Assembly (NCBI GenBank): GCA_044227705.1
Contig: JBGAWE010000121.1
Coordinates: 1 to 13,178 of the forward strand
Source of the DNA: JANOQP01 sp044227705
GTDB taxonomy: Bacteria; Bacteroidota; Bacteroidia; Chitinophagales; Saprospiraceae
Length of the DNA stretch: 13,178 nt
Direction of reading: 5' to 3'
Shown here: positions 1-8,047 of the stretch, in pieces
Numbering within the stretch: the first letter of the stretch is position 1
Layout of the letters: each line of letters begins with the position of its first letter
The notes under the pieces: model-generated
Told to the model about the DNA's origin: nothing
Databases searched by the model: none
The model's input: the letters and a program-made list of their open reading frames with translations, nothing else
Program-made: the position numbers and the translations under genes

Positions 1-1
1 G

Positions 2-2779
2 GTTCTCGCCCCCATCCCACCGACCGTAGGGGCGGTGACGATGGCCTCTGGCTGCGGAAACCCGACCGGCTCGGCCACTTTGACCATCTCGGGCGGGACA
101 TCGCCTTTTTCGATAGATTGGGGAAGTGCCCCCGGTTCCGGTTCAAATCCCCGTCAAAACCTGCCCTCCGGGCCGTATTCCGCGACGGTGACGGACGCGG
201 CGGGCTGCACCGTTGTCTCGAACATGACCGTCGGCCAGTCGCCGAACCCGAACGTCACGGCGACGGCGACCGCCGCGAGCTGCGGGCAGAACAACGGGCA
301 GATTTCACTCAACATCACAAGCGGCACTGGGCCGTATGCCATCAACTGGGGCAGCCAGCTCGGCGCGGGCAGCAACCCCCGTTTGGCCCTCCCGGCCGGC
401 AGCTACACCGCGACCGTCAGTGACGCGAACGGCTGTTCGGCGACGGCCTCCGCGACGGTCGACTCGCCGGGCGGGCCGAGCCTGCTTTTTTCAAATCTGA
501 CGACGGCGAAGTGTGGTTTGCCGAACGGCGAGGCCTCTCTCGGCATCGGCGGCGGCACGACTCCCTACTCGATAAATTGGGGCGCAGCCCCCGGCACCGG
601 CACCAACCCGCGCACCGGCATCGCCTCCGGCAACTGGCCCGTGACCGTGACCGACGCGGCCGGTTGCACGACGGATTTCAACGTCTTGATAGGCGACACA
701 CCCGCTCTCTCCGACGTGGCGGCCGACCCGCAGGACGCGAGCTGCGGCCAGCAGAACGGCCGAATAACCGTCGCCCCGACCGGCGGAGCAGCCCCGTATT
801 CGTACAACTGGGGCGGCCAACCGGGCAACGGCCCGAACCCGCGCTACGGCCTCCCCGCCGGCAGCTACGTCGTGACCGTGACCGACGCGAACGGCTGCAC
901 GATGGCCAGCCAGCCGACCGAAATCAAGGCCGACCCGTTCGTGACCGGCGCGACCTTCTCGCTGACCGCCGCGACCTGCGGGCTGGCGGACGGGCAGGCG
1001 TTCGTCCAGCCGATTTCGGGGGTCGATGTTTTCCAATTTCAATGGGGCAGCCAGCCGGGAACGGGCCAAAACCCGCGCACGAAACTGCCCGTCGGCAACT
1101 ATCAAGTGACCGTCGTCGACGGGAATGGGTGCGAGGCGACGGCCTTTTTCACCATCCTCCCGACGGGCGAGCCTGCCATCAACTCGACCATCACGAACGC
1201 CGGTTGCGGCGCGTCGGACGGGCAGGTTTCGATGACCGTCGCGGGCGGGAAGCCGCCGTTCCTGTTCGATTGGGGCGGCCAGCCGGGCAGCGGCACGAAC
1301 CCGCGCACCGCCCTCCCGCCCGGCACCTTTGTGGCGACGGTGACGGACGCGAACGGCTGCACCGTCATCAAAGCGGCAGAAATCGAGCAGGATTCCCTCC
1401 TTTTGACCGCCTCGGCGACGGCGACGACTTGCGGAAAATCGAACGGCGAAATCGCCATCCAGCCGACCGGCGGAGGGGCGGGGCCGCTGGTTTACAATTG
1501 GGGCGCGGCCCCCGGCCTCGGCTCGAACCCGCGCACCGGCTTGCCGGCGGGGACTTTCTCCGTGACCGTTTCGGCAAATGCCAACTGTTCGGCGACGGCC
1601 TCGGCGACCGTGAACCCATCGCCCGCCGGGCCGACCGCGACGGCGACCGGAACCCCGACGACCTGCGGCGGGAACACGGGGCAGATTTCAGTCGTCCCGA
1701 CCGGCGGCTCTTTGCCGCTCAATTTCGATTGGGGAAGCCAGCCCGGATTCGGCGGAAACCCGCGCACCTCGCTGCCCGCCGGGACTTTTTCAGTGACCAT
1801 AACCGACGCGGCGGGCTGCTCGACGGAAGCCTCCGCGACGGTCAACGCGCCGGGGGCGCCGACGGTCACGGCAACGGAAACCGCCGCGACCTGTGGCAAT
1901 GCCAACGGCTCGGCCAGCCTGACCATCGGCGGGGGCACGACGCCCTATGCCATCGACTGGGGCACCGCGCCCGGCCTCGGCTCGAACCCCCGCACCGGCC
2001 TCCCGGCGGGCAACTACCTCGTGACGGTGACGGGCGGGAACGGCTGTTCGACCTCCATCTCTGTTCAAATTTCGGGAAATCCCGCCCTCGCGGCGACGGC
2101 GACGGCCACCGCGACGACCTGCGGGCTGGCGAACGGGCAGGTCTCGATTCAAAGCCAAAACGGCTCGGGCGGCCTCACTTTCAATTGGGGCACCGCCCCC
2201 GGAACCGGCCAAAACCCGCGCACCGGCCTGCCCGCCGGGACTTATTCAACAACGATAACCGACGCGGCGGGCTGCACCGCGACGGCCTCCGCGACGGTTG
2301 ATGCCTCGGCGGCGGTCGCCGTTCAAATCTCGACGCAACCGGCGGGCTGCGGCTCGGCGAACGGCTCGGTCAGTTTCACGGCAACGAGCGGAACCGGGCC
2401 TTTCACCGCCAACTGGGGCGCGGCCCCCGGCACCGGGCAGAACCCGCGCACCGGCCTTCTGGCGGGCAGCTACTTCCTCACCGTGACCGACGCGGCGGGC
2501 TGCACCATCGTCGAATCAGCGACCGTCGGCAGCACGAACGCGCCAACCGTCCAGGTTTTGTCCGTGAAACCGGACGACTGCGGCCAGTCGAACGGCTCCG
2601 CGACCGTCGCCGCGACGGGCGGCACGGGGGCCGTCACCTTCAGTTGGGGAACCCAACCGGGCACGGGCGGCGCGACGCGCACGGGCCTCCCGGCCGGAAC
2701 CTATTTCGTCACGGCGACCGACGCGGCGGGCTGCTCGTCGTCGGCGACGGTCGGCATCCCGGCGGGCGCGGCGGCGGCG
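2..2779 (+). repeat. Array of 12 SprB-like protein repeats (about 228 bp each)
   Basis: Twelve consecutive in-frame units of roughly 74-78 codons. Conserved positions are Cys-Gly followed by NG, a GGT/SGT-x-P turn, Trp-Gly, PG-x-G-x-NPR, LPAG-x-Y/F, and TDA-x-GC, so each unit holds one Cys near each end. Canonical SprB repeats usually have a short W-S/N-G-x-T-T-Q segment where this array has the glycine- and proline-rich NPR segment, so this is a lineage-specific variant. Unit 12 departs from the NPR motif (GGATR). Unit 7 has NANC where others have AAGC or ANGC. Units differ at most positions, which suggests an older array than the one that follows. Confidence 0.88.
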
Positions 2780-5191
2780 AAGACCTTTTTGACCAAAAAA
2801 TCCTGCGACCCGTCGGCCGTCGGCGTGGACACGGTTTTACTGCAAACCGTAAAACTTTGCGATTCGCTCGTCATCACGACGACGACGCTCGCGCCGTCCT
2901 TCCTCCAAAAATTCAGCAAGAAAAGCTGCGACCCGTCGGCCGTCGGGGTCGACACGGTCTTTTTGAAAACGCTGTTCGGCTGCGACAGCCTGCTCGTGAC
3001 GACGACCACGTTCGACGCGGCGGCGATTGACACGACACAGCTTTCGGTGAAAACCTGCGACCCGTCGGCCGTCGGCTCGGTCCAAAAACTTTTGAAGAAC
3101 GCGGCGGGCTGCGACTCGCTCGTCATCACGACGACGACGCTGGCCCCGAGTTTCACCCAGAATTTCACGAAGAAAAGCTGCAACCCGGCGGCTGTCGGCG
3201 TGGACACGGTGTTCCTCAAAACCGTCTTTGGCTGCGACAGCCTGCTGGTGACGACGACCACCTTCGACGCGAGCGCGGCCGACACGACGAAGCTCTCGAA
3301 AAAAAGCTGCGACCCGCTGGCCGTCGGGATTTCCCAAAAACTGTTGAAGAACGCGGCGGGCTGCGACTCGCTGGTCATCACGACGACGACGCTGGCTCCG
3401 AGTTTCACCCAAAATTTCACGAAGAAAAGCTGCAACCCGTCGGCCGTCGGGGTCGACACGGTCTTCCTGAAAACCGCCCTCGGCTGCGACAGCCTGCTGG
3501 TGACGACGACAATTTTCGACCAAAACGCGGTTGACACGACGCTGCTTTCGGCCAAGAGCTGCGACCCGCTGGCTGTGGGGATTTCACAGAAACTGTTGAA
3601 GAACGCGGCGGGCTGCGACTCGCTCGTCATCACGACGACGACGCTTTCGCCTTCCAAAACCCAGTTTTTGACCGCAAAAAGCTGCAACCCGGCGGCGGTC
3701 GGGGTGGACACGGTCTTTTTGAAAACCACGCTCGGCTGCGACAGCCTCGTGGTGACGACGACAACTTTCGACCAAAACGCGGTTGACACGACGCTGATTT
3801 CTGCTTTGACTTGCGACCCAGCAGCGGTCGGTGTTTCCCAAAAACTGTTGAAGAACGCGGCGGGCTGCGACTCGCTCGTCATCACCACGACGACGCTCGA
3901 TTTGACGGGCTGTGCCCCGAGCTTTTTGGCGACCGCCAGCCCCGTCGGCTGCAACGGCGGCTCCGATGGAAAACTCACCCTGACGGCGACGGCGGGCGGC
4001 CTGCCGATGACCTATTCGTGGAAGGAAACCGCGACCGGCGCGACCGGCAGCGGCCCAATCCCGGCCCTCGGGCAGGCGGTCGTTTTGACCGGCCTGCCGC
4101 CCGGAAACTACTCGCTGACGGTCACGACGGCGGGCGGCGCAACGGCGGTTCAGGCCAGTCTCGTCGTCGACGAACCGGCGGCTATTTCATTGAAAATCAA
4201 CGTGTTGAGCGATTTTGGCGGCTTCGCTGTGCGCTGCGCGGGCGGCTTGGACGGGAAGGCCGAGGCCGTTTTCCAAAACGGGAAACCGCCCGTGAATTTC
4301 GCGTGGAGTGGGGGAGGGGCCGGTCAAATCGCGAACGACCTGCCCGCCGGGCCGCTCTCCGTCACGCTGACGGACGCGAACGGCTGCACGGCCTCTGCCA
4401 GCGGGTTTTTGGGCGAGCCGCAGCCGCTGGCCAGCCAGTTTTCGGTGGTCGATGTGCGCTGTGCGGGCGAGGCGAACGGGGCTGTTTCGCTCGGACCGGT
4501 CGGCGGCGGGGTTGTGCCGTATCTGTTCAACTTCGACGGCCGGGGCTTCGGTTTTCAAAGCAAGTTCACCGGGCTGAAGGCGGGCGACTACCCTGTTGAA
4601 ATCGAGGACGCGAACGGCTGCCGCGACAGCCTTGTGGCGACCGTCGGGCCGGGCGGCGACCCCGCTTTCGCGCTGCCCATCGACTCGGCGACCATCTGGT
4701 CGGGCGACACTTTGCGGCTAGTGCTGGGCGGGCCGGTGGCCTCGATTTCATGGCAGCCGCCGGTTCAGGTTTGGCAAAACGGGCCTTCGGAGGTCGTTTT
4801 CGCGCCGCTGACGAGCCTGCTCTACATCGCCACGCTGACCGACTCGGCGGGCTGTTCGGGGAAGGACGCGATTTACGTCCACGTCAAAAACGGGCGCGAT
4901 TTCTACGCGCCGAACGCCATCCGGCCGGGCGCGGGGCTTTCGCCGAACGACTTTTTCACCCTCTACACGGGCGGCGGCGTGGCGGAAATCGAGGAGCTTT
5001 TGGTCTTCGACAGATGGGGCGAGCTGGTTTTCTCGAACAAGAAATTCCCGCCGAACGACCCGTCGTTTGGCTGGGACGGCCGCTGGCAGGGCGACGAGGC
5101 GCAACCGGCGGTCTTCGTCTGGCGGGCGCGGCTGCGGTTGACGGACGGGCGGTTTGTCGAGAAGAAGGGCGGGCTGACGGTGGTCAGGTGA
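2..5191 (+). CDS. Giant SprB-repeat surface adhesin with T9SS type B sorting domain (5' partial)
   Basis: The frame is open to the left edge and its first in-window residues already resemble a repeat unit, so the GTG at 35 is not the true start and the N-terminus lies upstream. Numbering from that GTG, residues 1-915 are 12 SprB-like repeats of about 76 aa. Each has CG near its start, a WG-x2-PG-x-G-x-NPR signature, LPAG, and VTDAAGC near its end. Residues 916-1288 are nine Cys-paired units of about 42 aa. Residues about 1297-1540 are three more divergent SprB-like modules. Residues about 1623-1718 match the gliding-motility-associated C-terminal domain (CHU_C, type B): FDRWGELVF, GWDG and a final VVR. 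Family knowledge: such proteins cross the outer membrane by the type IX system and act as surface adhesins, as SprB does in gliding. Here the role is inferred; no enzymatic domain is visible. It ends 2 bp before a convergent gene. Confidence 0.93.
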   Translation, partial: VLAPIPPTVGAVTMASGCGNPTGSATLTISGGTSPFSIDWGSAPGSGSNPRQNLPSGPYSATVTDAAGCTVVSNMTVGQSPNPNVTATATAASCGQNNGQISLNITSGTGPYAINWGSQLGAGSNPRLALPAGSYTATVSDANGCSATASATVDSPGGPSLLFSNLTTAKCGLPNGEASLGIGGGTTPYSINWGAAPGTGTNPRTGIASGNWPVTVTDAAGCTTDFNVLIGDTPALSDVAADPQDASCGQQNGRITVAPTGGAAPYSYNWGGQPGNGPNPRYGLPAGSYVVTVTDANGCTMASQPTEIKADPFVTGATFSLTAATCGLADGQAFVQPISGVDVFQFQWGSQPGTGQNPRTKLPVGNYQVTVVDGNGCEATAFFTILPTGEPAINSTITNAGCGASDGQVSMTVAGGKPPFLFDWGGQPGSGTNPRTALPPGTFVATVTDANGCTVIKAAEIEQDSLLLTASATATTCGKSNGEIAIQPTGGGAGPLVYNWGAAPGLGSNPRTGLPAGTFSVTVSANANCSATASATVNPSPAGPTATATGTPTTCGGNTGQISVVPTGGSLPLNFDWGSQPGFGGNPRTSLPAGTFSVTITDAAGCSTEASATVNAPGAPTVTATETAATCGNANGSASLTIGGGTTPYAIDWGTAPGLGSNPRTGLPAGNYLVTVTGGNGCSTSISVQISGNPALAATATATATTCGLANGQVSIQSQNGSGGLTFNWGTAPGTGQNPRTGLPAGTYSTTITDAAGCTATASATVDASAAVAVQISTQPAGCGSANGSVSFTATSGTGPFTANWGAAPGTGQNPRTGLLAGSYFLTVTDAAGCTIVESATVGSTNAPTVQVLSVKPDDCGQSNGSATVAATGGTGAVTFSWGTQPGTGGATRTGLPAGTYFVTATDAAGCSSSATVGIPAGAAAAKTFLTKKSCDPSAVGVDTVLLQTVKLCDSLVITTTTLAPSFLQKFSKKSCDPSAVGVDTVFLKTLFGCDSLLVTTTTFDAAAIDTTQLSVKTCDPSAVGSVQKLLKNAAGCDSLVITTTTLAPSFTQNFTKKSCNPAAVGVDTVFLKTVFGCDSLLVTTTTFDASAADTTKLSKKSCDPLAVGISQKLLKNAAGCDSLVITTTTLAPSFTQNFTKKSCNPSAVGVDTVFLKTALGCDSLLVTTTIFDQNAVDTTLLSAKSCDPLAVGISQKLLKNAAGCDSLVITTTTLSPSKTQFLTAKSCNPAAVGVDTVFLKTTLGCDSLVVTTTTFDQNAVDTTLISALTCDPAAVGVSQKLLKNAAGCDSLVITTTTLDLTGCAPSFLATASPVGCNGGSDGKLTLTATAGGLPMTYSWKETATGATGSGPIPALGQAVVLTGLPPGNYSLTVTTAGGATAVQASLVVDEPAAISLKINVLSDFGGFAVRCAGGLDGKAEAVFQNGKPPVNFAWSGGGAGQIANDLPAGPLSVTLTDANGCTASASGFLGEPQPLASQFSVVDVRCAGEANGAVSLGPVGGGVVPYLFNFDGRGFGFQSKFTGLKAGDYPVEIEDANGCRDSLVATVGPGGDPAFALPIDSATIWSGDTLRLVLGGPVASISWQPPVQVWQNGPSEVVFAPLTSLLYIATLTDSAGCSGKDAIYVHVKNGRDFYAPNAIRPGAGLSPNDFFTLYTGGGVAEIEELLVFDRWGELVFSNKKFPPNDPSFGWDGRWQGDEAQPAVFVWRARLRLTDGRFVEKKGGLTVVR
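2780..3898 (+). repeat. Nine 42-aa Cys-paired repeats in a 252-bp higher-order array
   Basis: Nine units each carry SC(D/N)P near the start and CDSL 19 residues later, followed by a threonine run. They alternate between an A type (VGVDTV-F-LKT, ending TTTTFD) and a B type (starts DTT, VG-x-SQKLLKNAAG, ending TTTTL). The first unit is a hybrid with an A-like start and a B-like end. The B-type core starts at 3095, 3347, 3599 and 3851, exactly 252 bp apart each time, so the duplicated unit is the A+B pair. Repeats of the type CDP-x-x-VG...GCDS-x-V occur in Bacteroidota surface proteins, but I know of no named fold or function for them. Confidence 0.92.
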
Positions 5192-5193
5192 AC

Positions 5194-5655
5194 TCATCCT
5201 TTCTTCTTTTCGCCCACGAACCTGAACAAAGACCTGTCCTTGTTAGCCGGGTCGAATTGCAGAATGGTGAGCCTCCCATCAATGAGAAGGCCGGTGTAGT
5301 AGATGGACTTGGTCGTCTTTTTGGCATCCTCGGAAACGAAAGACTGGGTGAAGCCGAAGGACACCACACCATCCACGAAGTCGATATGGCCGTTCTCGAT
5401 GGGGGTGTCGTAAATGGAGCCGTCGAACTTGAAGTGCTGGCTTTTCCACCTTTCTTCGTACACACGCACGGATTTCACTTCAAAAAAATAGTCGGGCACA
5501 CCCTCCGGCTTGGTTCCCGGCTTGACACCGGCATAGTCGATTGCCCATTTGCCGACGAATGCTGTTTGGACTTTTGCCAACTGGTCTTGTTGAGCATTGA
5601 CAGGCTGCGTGAGGAGAAAGGCGAACGCTAGGAAAGCGAGAGAATGGAGTTTCAT
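5194..5655 (-). CDS. Small secreted protein of unknown function
   Basis: 153 aa from the ATG at 5655. Residues 1-21 look like a Sec signal peptide (Lys at 2, hydrophobic core, VNA before QQ), so the mature protein should be periplasmic or exported. The mature part is rich in alternating hydrophobic and charged residues with several aromatic strand-like segments (GKWAIDY, YFFEVKS, YYTGLL, SLFRFVG), which suggests a small beta-sheet or lipocalin-like fold; this is a guess from composition. A start 14 codons upstream at 5697 is open, but its extra residues would bury the signal peptide, and a promoter-like -7 element lies inside that extension. The family is not recognised. The gene is convergent with the adhesin, 2 bp apart, so co-regulation is not implied. 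Confidence 0.72.
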   Translation of the reverse strand: MKLHSLAFLAFAFLLTQPVNAQQDQLAKVQTAFVGKWAIDYAGVKPGTKPEGVPDYFFEVKSVRVYEERWKSQHFKFDGSIYDTPIENGHIDFVDGVVSFGFTQSFVSEDAKKTTKSIYYTGLLIDGRLTILQFDPANKDRSLFRFVGEKKKG

Positions 5656-5685
5656 GATAATCGACAGTAAAAGTTTGAACTGACA

Positions 5686-5693
5686 CAAATGTA
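5686..5693 (-). promoter_or_regulatory. Bacteroidota -7 promoter element for the 5194-5655 gene
   Basis: The minus strand reads TACATTTG, an exact match to the Bacteroidota -7 consensus TAnnTTTG. It lies 30 bp upstream of the ATG at 5655, giving a leader of about 20-25 nt. No convincing -33 TTG is seen at the usual spacing, so this is a candidate only. Confidence 0.45.
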
Positions 5694-5840
5694 TCATGGC
5701 GGAGCCGCGCTCGTCTCCGGCCTCGTTCTTTCTCGGGAAATCGAAAAGCCGTCATGCCAGCTCTGACAAAAAGAAAATGGCGACCGCGAAAGGGCGGCAT
5801 CGATTGCGAAACCTGCCCATTTTTGCCCAAAAAGAAGAAG

Positions 5841-6536
5841 ATGAAAGGAGCATTGACATTCGCCCTGATGGCCGCGACGGCCGTTTTCGCCCAAGCGCAA
5901 GAGGACAACTACACGGCCGTCGCGGTCGGCTACAGCGTGGCGAACGTGATGCAGCCGAAGCTCGCCGACCTGCTGGTGTCCATCAACGGGGCCAACGCGG
6001 GGCTGACGAAGACCTTCGAGGAGGACGGCCTCTCGCAGGGCTTCAACATCTTCGGCGCGCTGCACAGCGGGAAGACGCGCATCGGCCTGTCCTACGCCAA
6101 GGTCGGACACCGCTACAGGGCGGAGGGCGTCGTTCCGGTCATCAGCTCGAACGCGGCCAAATACAAGGTCACGTCGCGGCTGGTGCAAGTCTTGGGGCAA
6201 ATCGAATACTACCCGGCGCGGGTTTTGGGCATCGGCATCGACGGCGGCTATGCCTACTCGACGCTGCGCGACAAGCACGAAGACCTCTTTTTCGGCCAGT
6301 CCAACTCGGTGGTTGACAAGAAGGGCGGCCTCTGCGCGGGCTTGCACCTTTCGCTGCAAATCCCGCTCGGAAAGGGGGCCTTTCTAATGCTGCAGCCCTA
6401 TTACCTGCGAGCACTCTACCACAACGACCAGGACAATGTGGCCGCCATCTACCTTGGGCAGGGCAATTCTGCGCCGCGCACGACTCCGCTCTCGGCCGTC
6501 GGGGCGCACATCAGCTTCGGCATCAAGATTCGCTGA
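5841..6536 (+). CDS. Secreted, probable outer-membrane beta-barrel protein
   Basis: 231 aa from the ATG at 5841. Residues 1-20 form a signal peptide (MKG start, AL-rich core, FAQAQ end). The rest alternates between short strand-like segments with small and aromatic residues (AVAVGYSV, FNIFGALHSG, RIGLSYAKVG, QIEYYPARVLGIGIDGGYAY, LHLSLQIPLG, MLQPYYLRALYH) and charged turns, and it ends in ISFGIKIR. This is the pattern of a small outer-membrane barrel of about 10 strands. The purine-rich AAAAGAAGAAG directly before the ATG may act as the ribosome site. An in-frame ATG at 5754 would add 29 basic residues ahead of the signal peptide and is rejected. A -7-like CATTTTTG at 5818-5825 misses the first T of the consensus. 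The specific family is not recognised. Its last 14 bp overlap the end of the terC-like gene. Confidence 0.75.
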   Translation: MKGALTFALMAATAVFAQAQEDNYTAVAVGYSVANVMQPKLADLLVSINGANAGLTKTFEEDGLSQGFNIFGALHSGKTRIGLSYAKVGHRYRAEGVVPVISSNAAKYKVTSRLVQVLGQIEYYPARVLGIGIDGGYAYSTLRDKHEDLFFGQSNSVVDKKGGLCAGLHLSLQIPLGKGAFLMLQPYYLRALYHNDQDNVAAIYLGQGNSAPRTTPLSAVGAHISFGIKIR

Positions 6537-7308
6537 CTCCTCCCTCGTTTTTCTTCGGGAAATTGAACAGCCACGACGTCAGCACCGGCAAAAAGAAGAT
6601 GGCTACCGTGAAAAAGGACAGCACCTCGTCCGCCTCGTGGCTCTCGAGGGCGCGGGCCAGCGCGCTTTCGGCGTGGAAGTGCGACCAGACGGAAGCCGTC
6701 AGTTTCACGCCCAAAATGCCGATGACGACGAACGCCGAGACCTCCAGAAAGGGAAACCGCTCCATCAGTTTCACAAAACCCTGCGCGACGAACCGCATGG
6801 CGAGGATGCCGATGAACACCCCAATCCACACCAAATAGATGTTGTCGGTGTACGCCACGACGGCCAGCACGTTGTCGATGGAGAAGGCCAGGTCCATGAT
6901 CTCCACCAAAATGACGGTCGCCCAGAAGGGGCCGAGTTTCTTTAAAAAAGTCTGGTAGATGGTCGACTCGGCCTTGTTGAGGGTGTCGTCGTCGGCCTTC
7001 GGGGTGTTGCGCGAGCGGAAATAGTCGATGGCCAGCCACAGAAGGTAGAGGCCGCCGAGCGGCTTTAGCCACCAGATTTTTATGATTTTTTCCGCGAGGA
7101 CGAGGCAGATGCCCCGGAAGACATAGGCGCCGAGGATGCCGTACTTGAGGGCCTTTTTGCGCTGGTCCTTCGGCAGGTCGAGCACCATCGTGGCGAGCAC
7201 GGCGGCGTTGTCGACCGACAGGAGGCTCTCAATGATGATGAGGTTGAAAATGATCAGCCCGGCGGCTTGCAGGTCTTGGCCGAGGTATTGTTGCAGGAAT
7301 TCGGTCAT
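6523..7308 (-). CDS. TerC family integral membrane protein
   Basis: 261 aa, with about seven to eight hydrophobic segments. The two internally related halves carry the TerC acidic signatures: E27 with S31-V-D33-N34 in an early helix, and E135, D138 and S142-I-D144-N145 in the middle. A charged loop (residues about 98-123) separates the halves. TerC/Alx/YkoY-type proteins are linked to manganese export and metal or tellurite homeostasis in the inner membrane; which ion is moved here cannot be told. The length is near the shorter YkoY-like members. The ATG at 7308 lies immediately before the first hydrophobic region. No promoter match was found in the 132 bp upstream. The 3' end overlaps the convergent beta-barrel gene by 14 bp. 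Confidence 0.9.
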   Translation of the reverse strand: MTEFLQQYLGQDLQAAGLIIFNLIIIESLLSVDNAAVLATMVLDLPKDQRKKALKYGILGAYVFRGICLVLAEKIIKIWWLKPLGGLYLLWLAIDYFRSRNTPKADDDTLNKAESTIYQTFLKKLGPFWATVILVEIMDLAFSIDNVLAVVAYTDNIYLVWIGVFIGILAMRFVAQGFVKLMERFPFLEVSAFVVIGILGVKLTASVWSHFHAESALARALESHEADEVLSFFTVAIFFLPVLTSWLFNFPKKNEGGVSES

Positions 7309-7440
7309 TCAGTATGAGTTGAAAGTCGGTCGTTTCGGGGTCGCCATACGACGGCAAACGGGGCTGATGGTTTCCGGTTTTCGGTGAAAGCCGGGTTTTC
7401 GCGGGTCGGAGGGGACGGTTTTTTCGATGAAGGCCGTGCG

Positions 7441-8025
7441 TCAGGCCTCGTCGTATATGCTCGCCAGCGGCAGCGAGAGGCCAAGTTCGGGCAGCGCGAC
7501 GCTGTCTTCCGGGCGGGTGAAAACCGTCGACGTCCAGCCTTTTTTCCCGTCGCGGGCGAACAGCTCGACGACCATTTGCTCCGGCTCGACCATCAGGTAA
7601 TATTGGAGGGAAGGGATTTTTTGGTAGTCGGCCCATTTCTCGTTGCGGTCGGCGTAGCGTGTCGAGTCGCTGTGCACTTCGGCGATGAGGACTGGGTGGC
7701 GCATGATGTACTTGCTATTGAGGTCGTCCGGGTGGTTGACGACCATGATGTCGGGGTAGTAGTAGGTCTCTTGGCCGGGAATCTGGACTTTGAGATTTTC
7801 CATGAAGGCCTTGAAGTGCTTTTTGGGGAGGCCTTGCATGAAAAAGAAGGCGATCCGCAGGCAAATTAGGTTGTGGAAGGAGGTCGTTCCAGCCATTTCA
7901 ACAAGCTTTCCATAGTGATACTCATGCCGCAGCTCCGAGGCCTCCTCGAACTCGATGTACTCCTCGACAGTCATCTTTTGGCGGCCCGTCTTTTTCGGCG
8001 GCTGCGCGGCGGTGGCGGTTGTCAT
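7441..8025 (-). CDS. Uma2 family (DUF820) PD-(D/E)XK nuclease-like protein
   Basis: 194 aa from the ATG at 8025. An N-terminal MTVEEYIEFEE segment (18-28), common in Uma2 proteins, is followed by a PDIMVV strand with D92, then LIAEVHSDST with E116 and H118, K130 in the helix after it, and YYLMVEPE near 142-149. These match the DUF820/Uma2 restriction-endonuclease-like core (D, E-x-[K/H], K). The expected metal-binding residues are present, so it may be active, but Uma2 proteins have no well-established biological role. The frame is open to 8307, but that extension is Arg/Ser/Pro-rich antisense of glpD, and the promoter element sits 22 bp before the ATG at 8025. Same orientation as terC with a 132-bp gap that shows no clear signal. 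Confidence 0.85.
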   Translation of the reverse strand: MTTATAAQPPKKTGRQKMTVEEYIEFEEASELRHEYHYGKLVEMAGTTSFHNLICLRIAFFFMQGLPKKHFKAFMENLKVQIPGQETYYYPDIMVVNHPDDLNSKYIMRHPVLIAEVHSDSTRYADRNEKWADYQKIPSLQYYLMVEPEQMVVELFARDGKKGWTSTVFTRPEDSVALPELGLSLPLASIYDEA

Positions 8026-8047
8026 GTCGAAACCCCTTTTTTTGTGG

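Noticed and set aside
2780..3898. Regular repeats that look CRISPR-like in spacing
   Set aside because: The whole array is one open frame with repeated protein motifs; there are no unique spacers and no cas genes.
2701..3978. Minus-strand open frame of 425 codons inside the adhesin
   Set aside because: It is the antisense image of the 42-aa repeat array: the same periodicity appears as low-complexity Val/Ser/Phe repeats with no recognisable domain, start signal or promoter.
5754..5840. N-terminal extension of the beta-barrel protein
   Set aside because: It would put 29 mainly basic residues before a well-formed signal peptide.
7309..7440. Possible terminator or promoter between the Uma2 and terC-like genes
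   Set aside because: T-rich patches and G/C runs are present, but no stable stem with a T-tract and no TAnnTTTG match in the right place could be shown.
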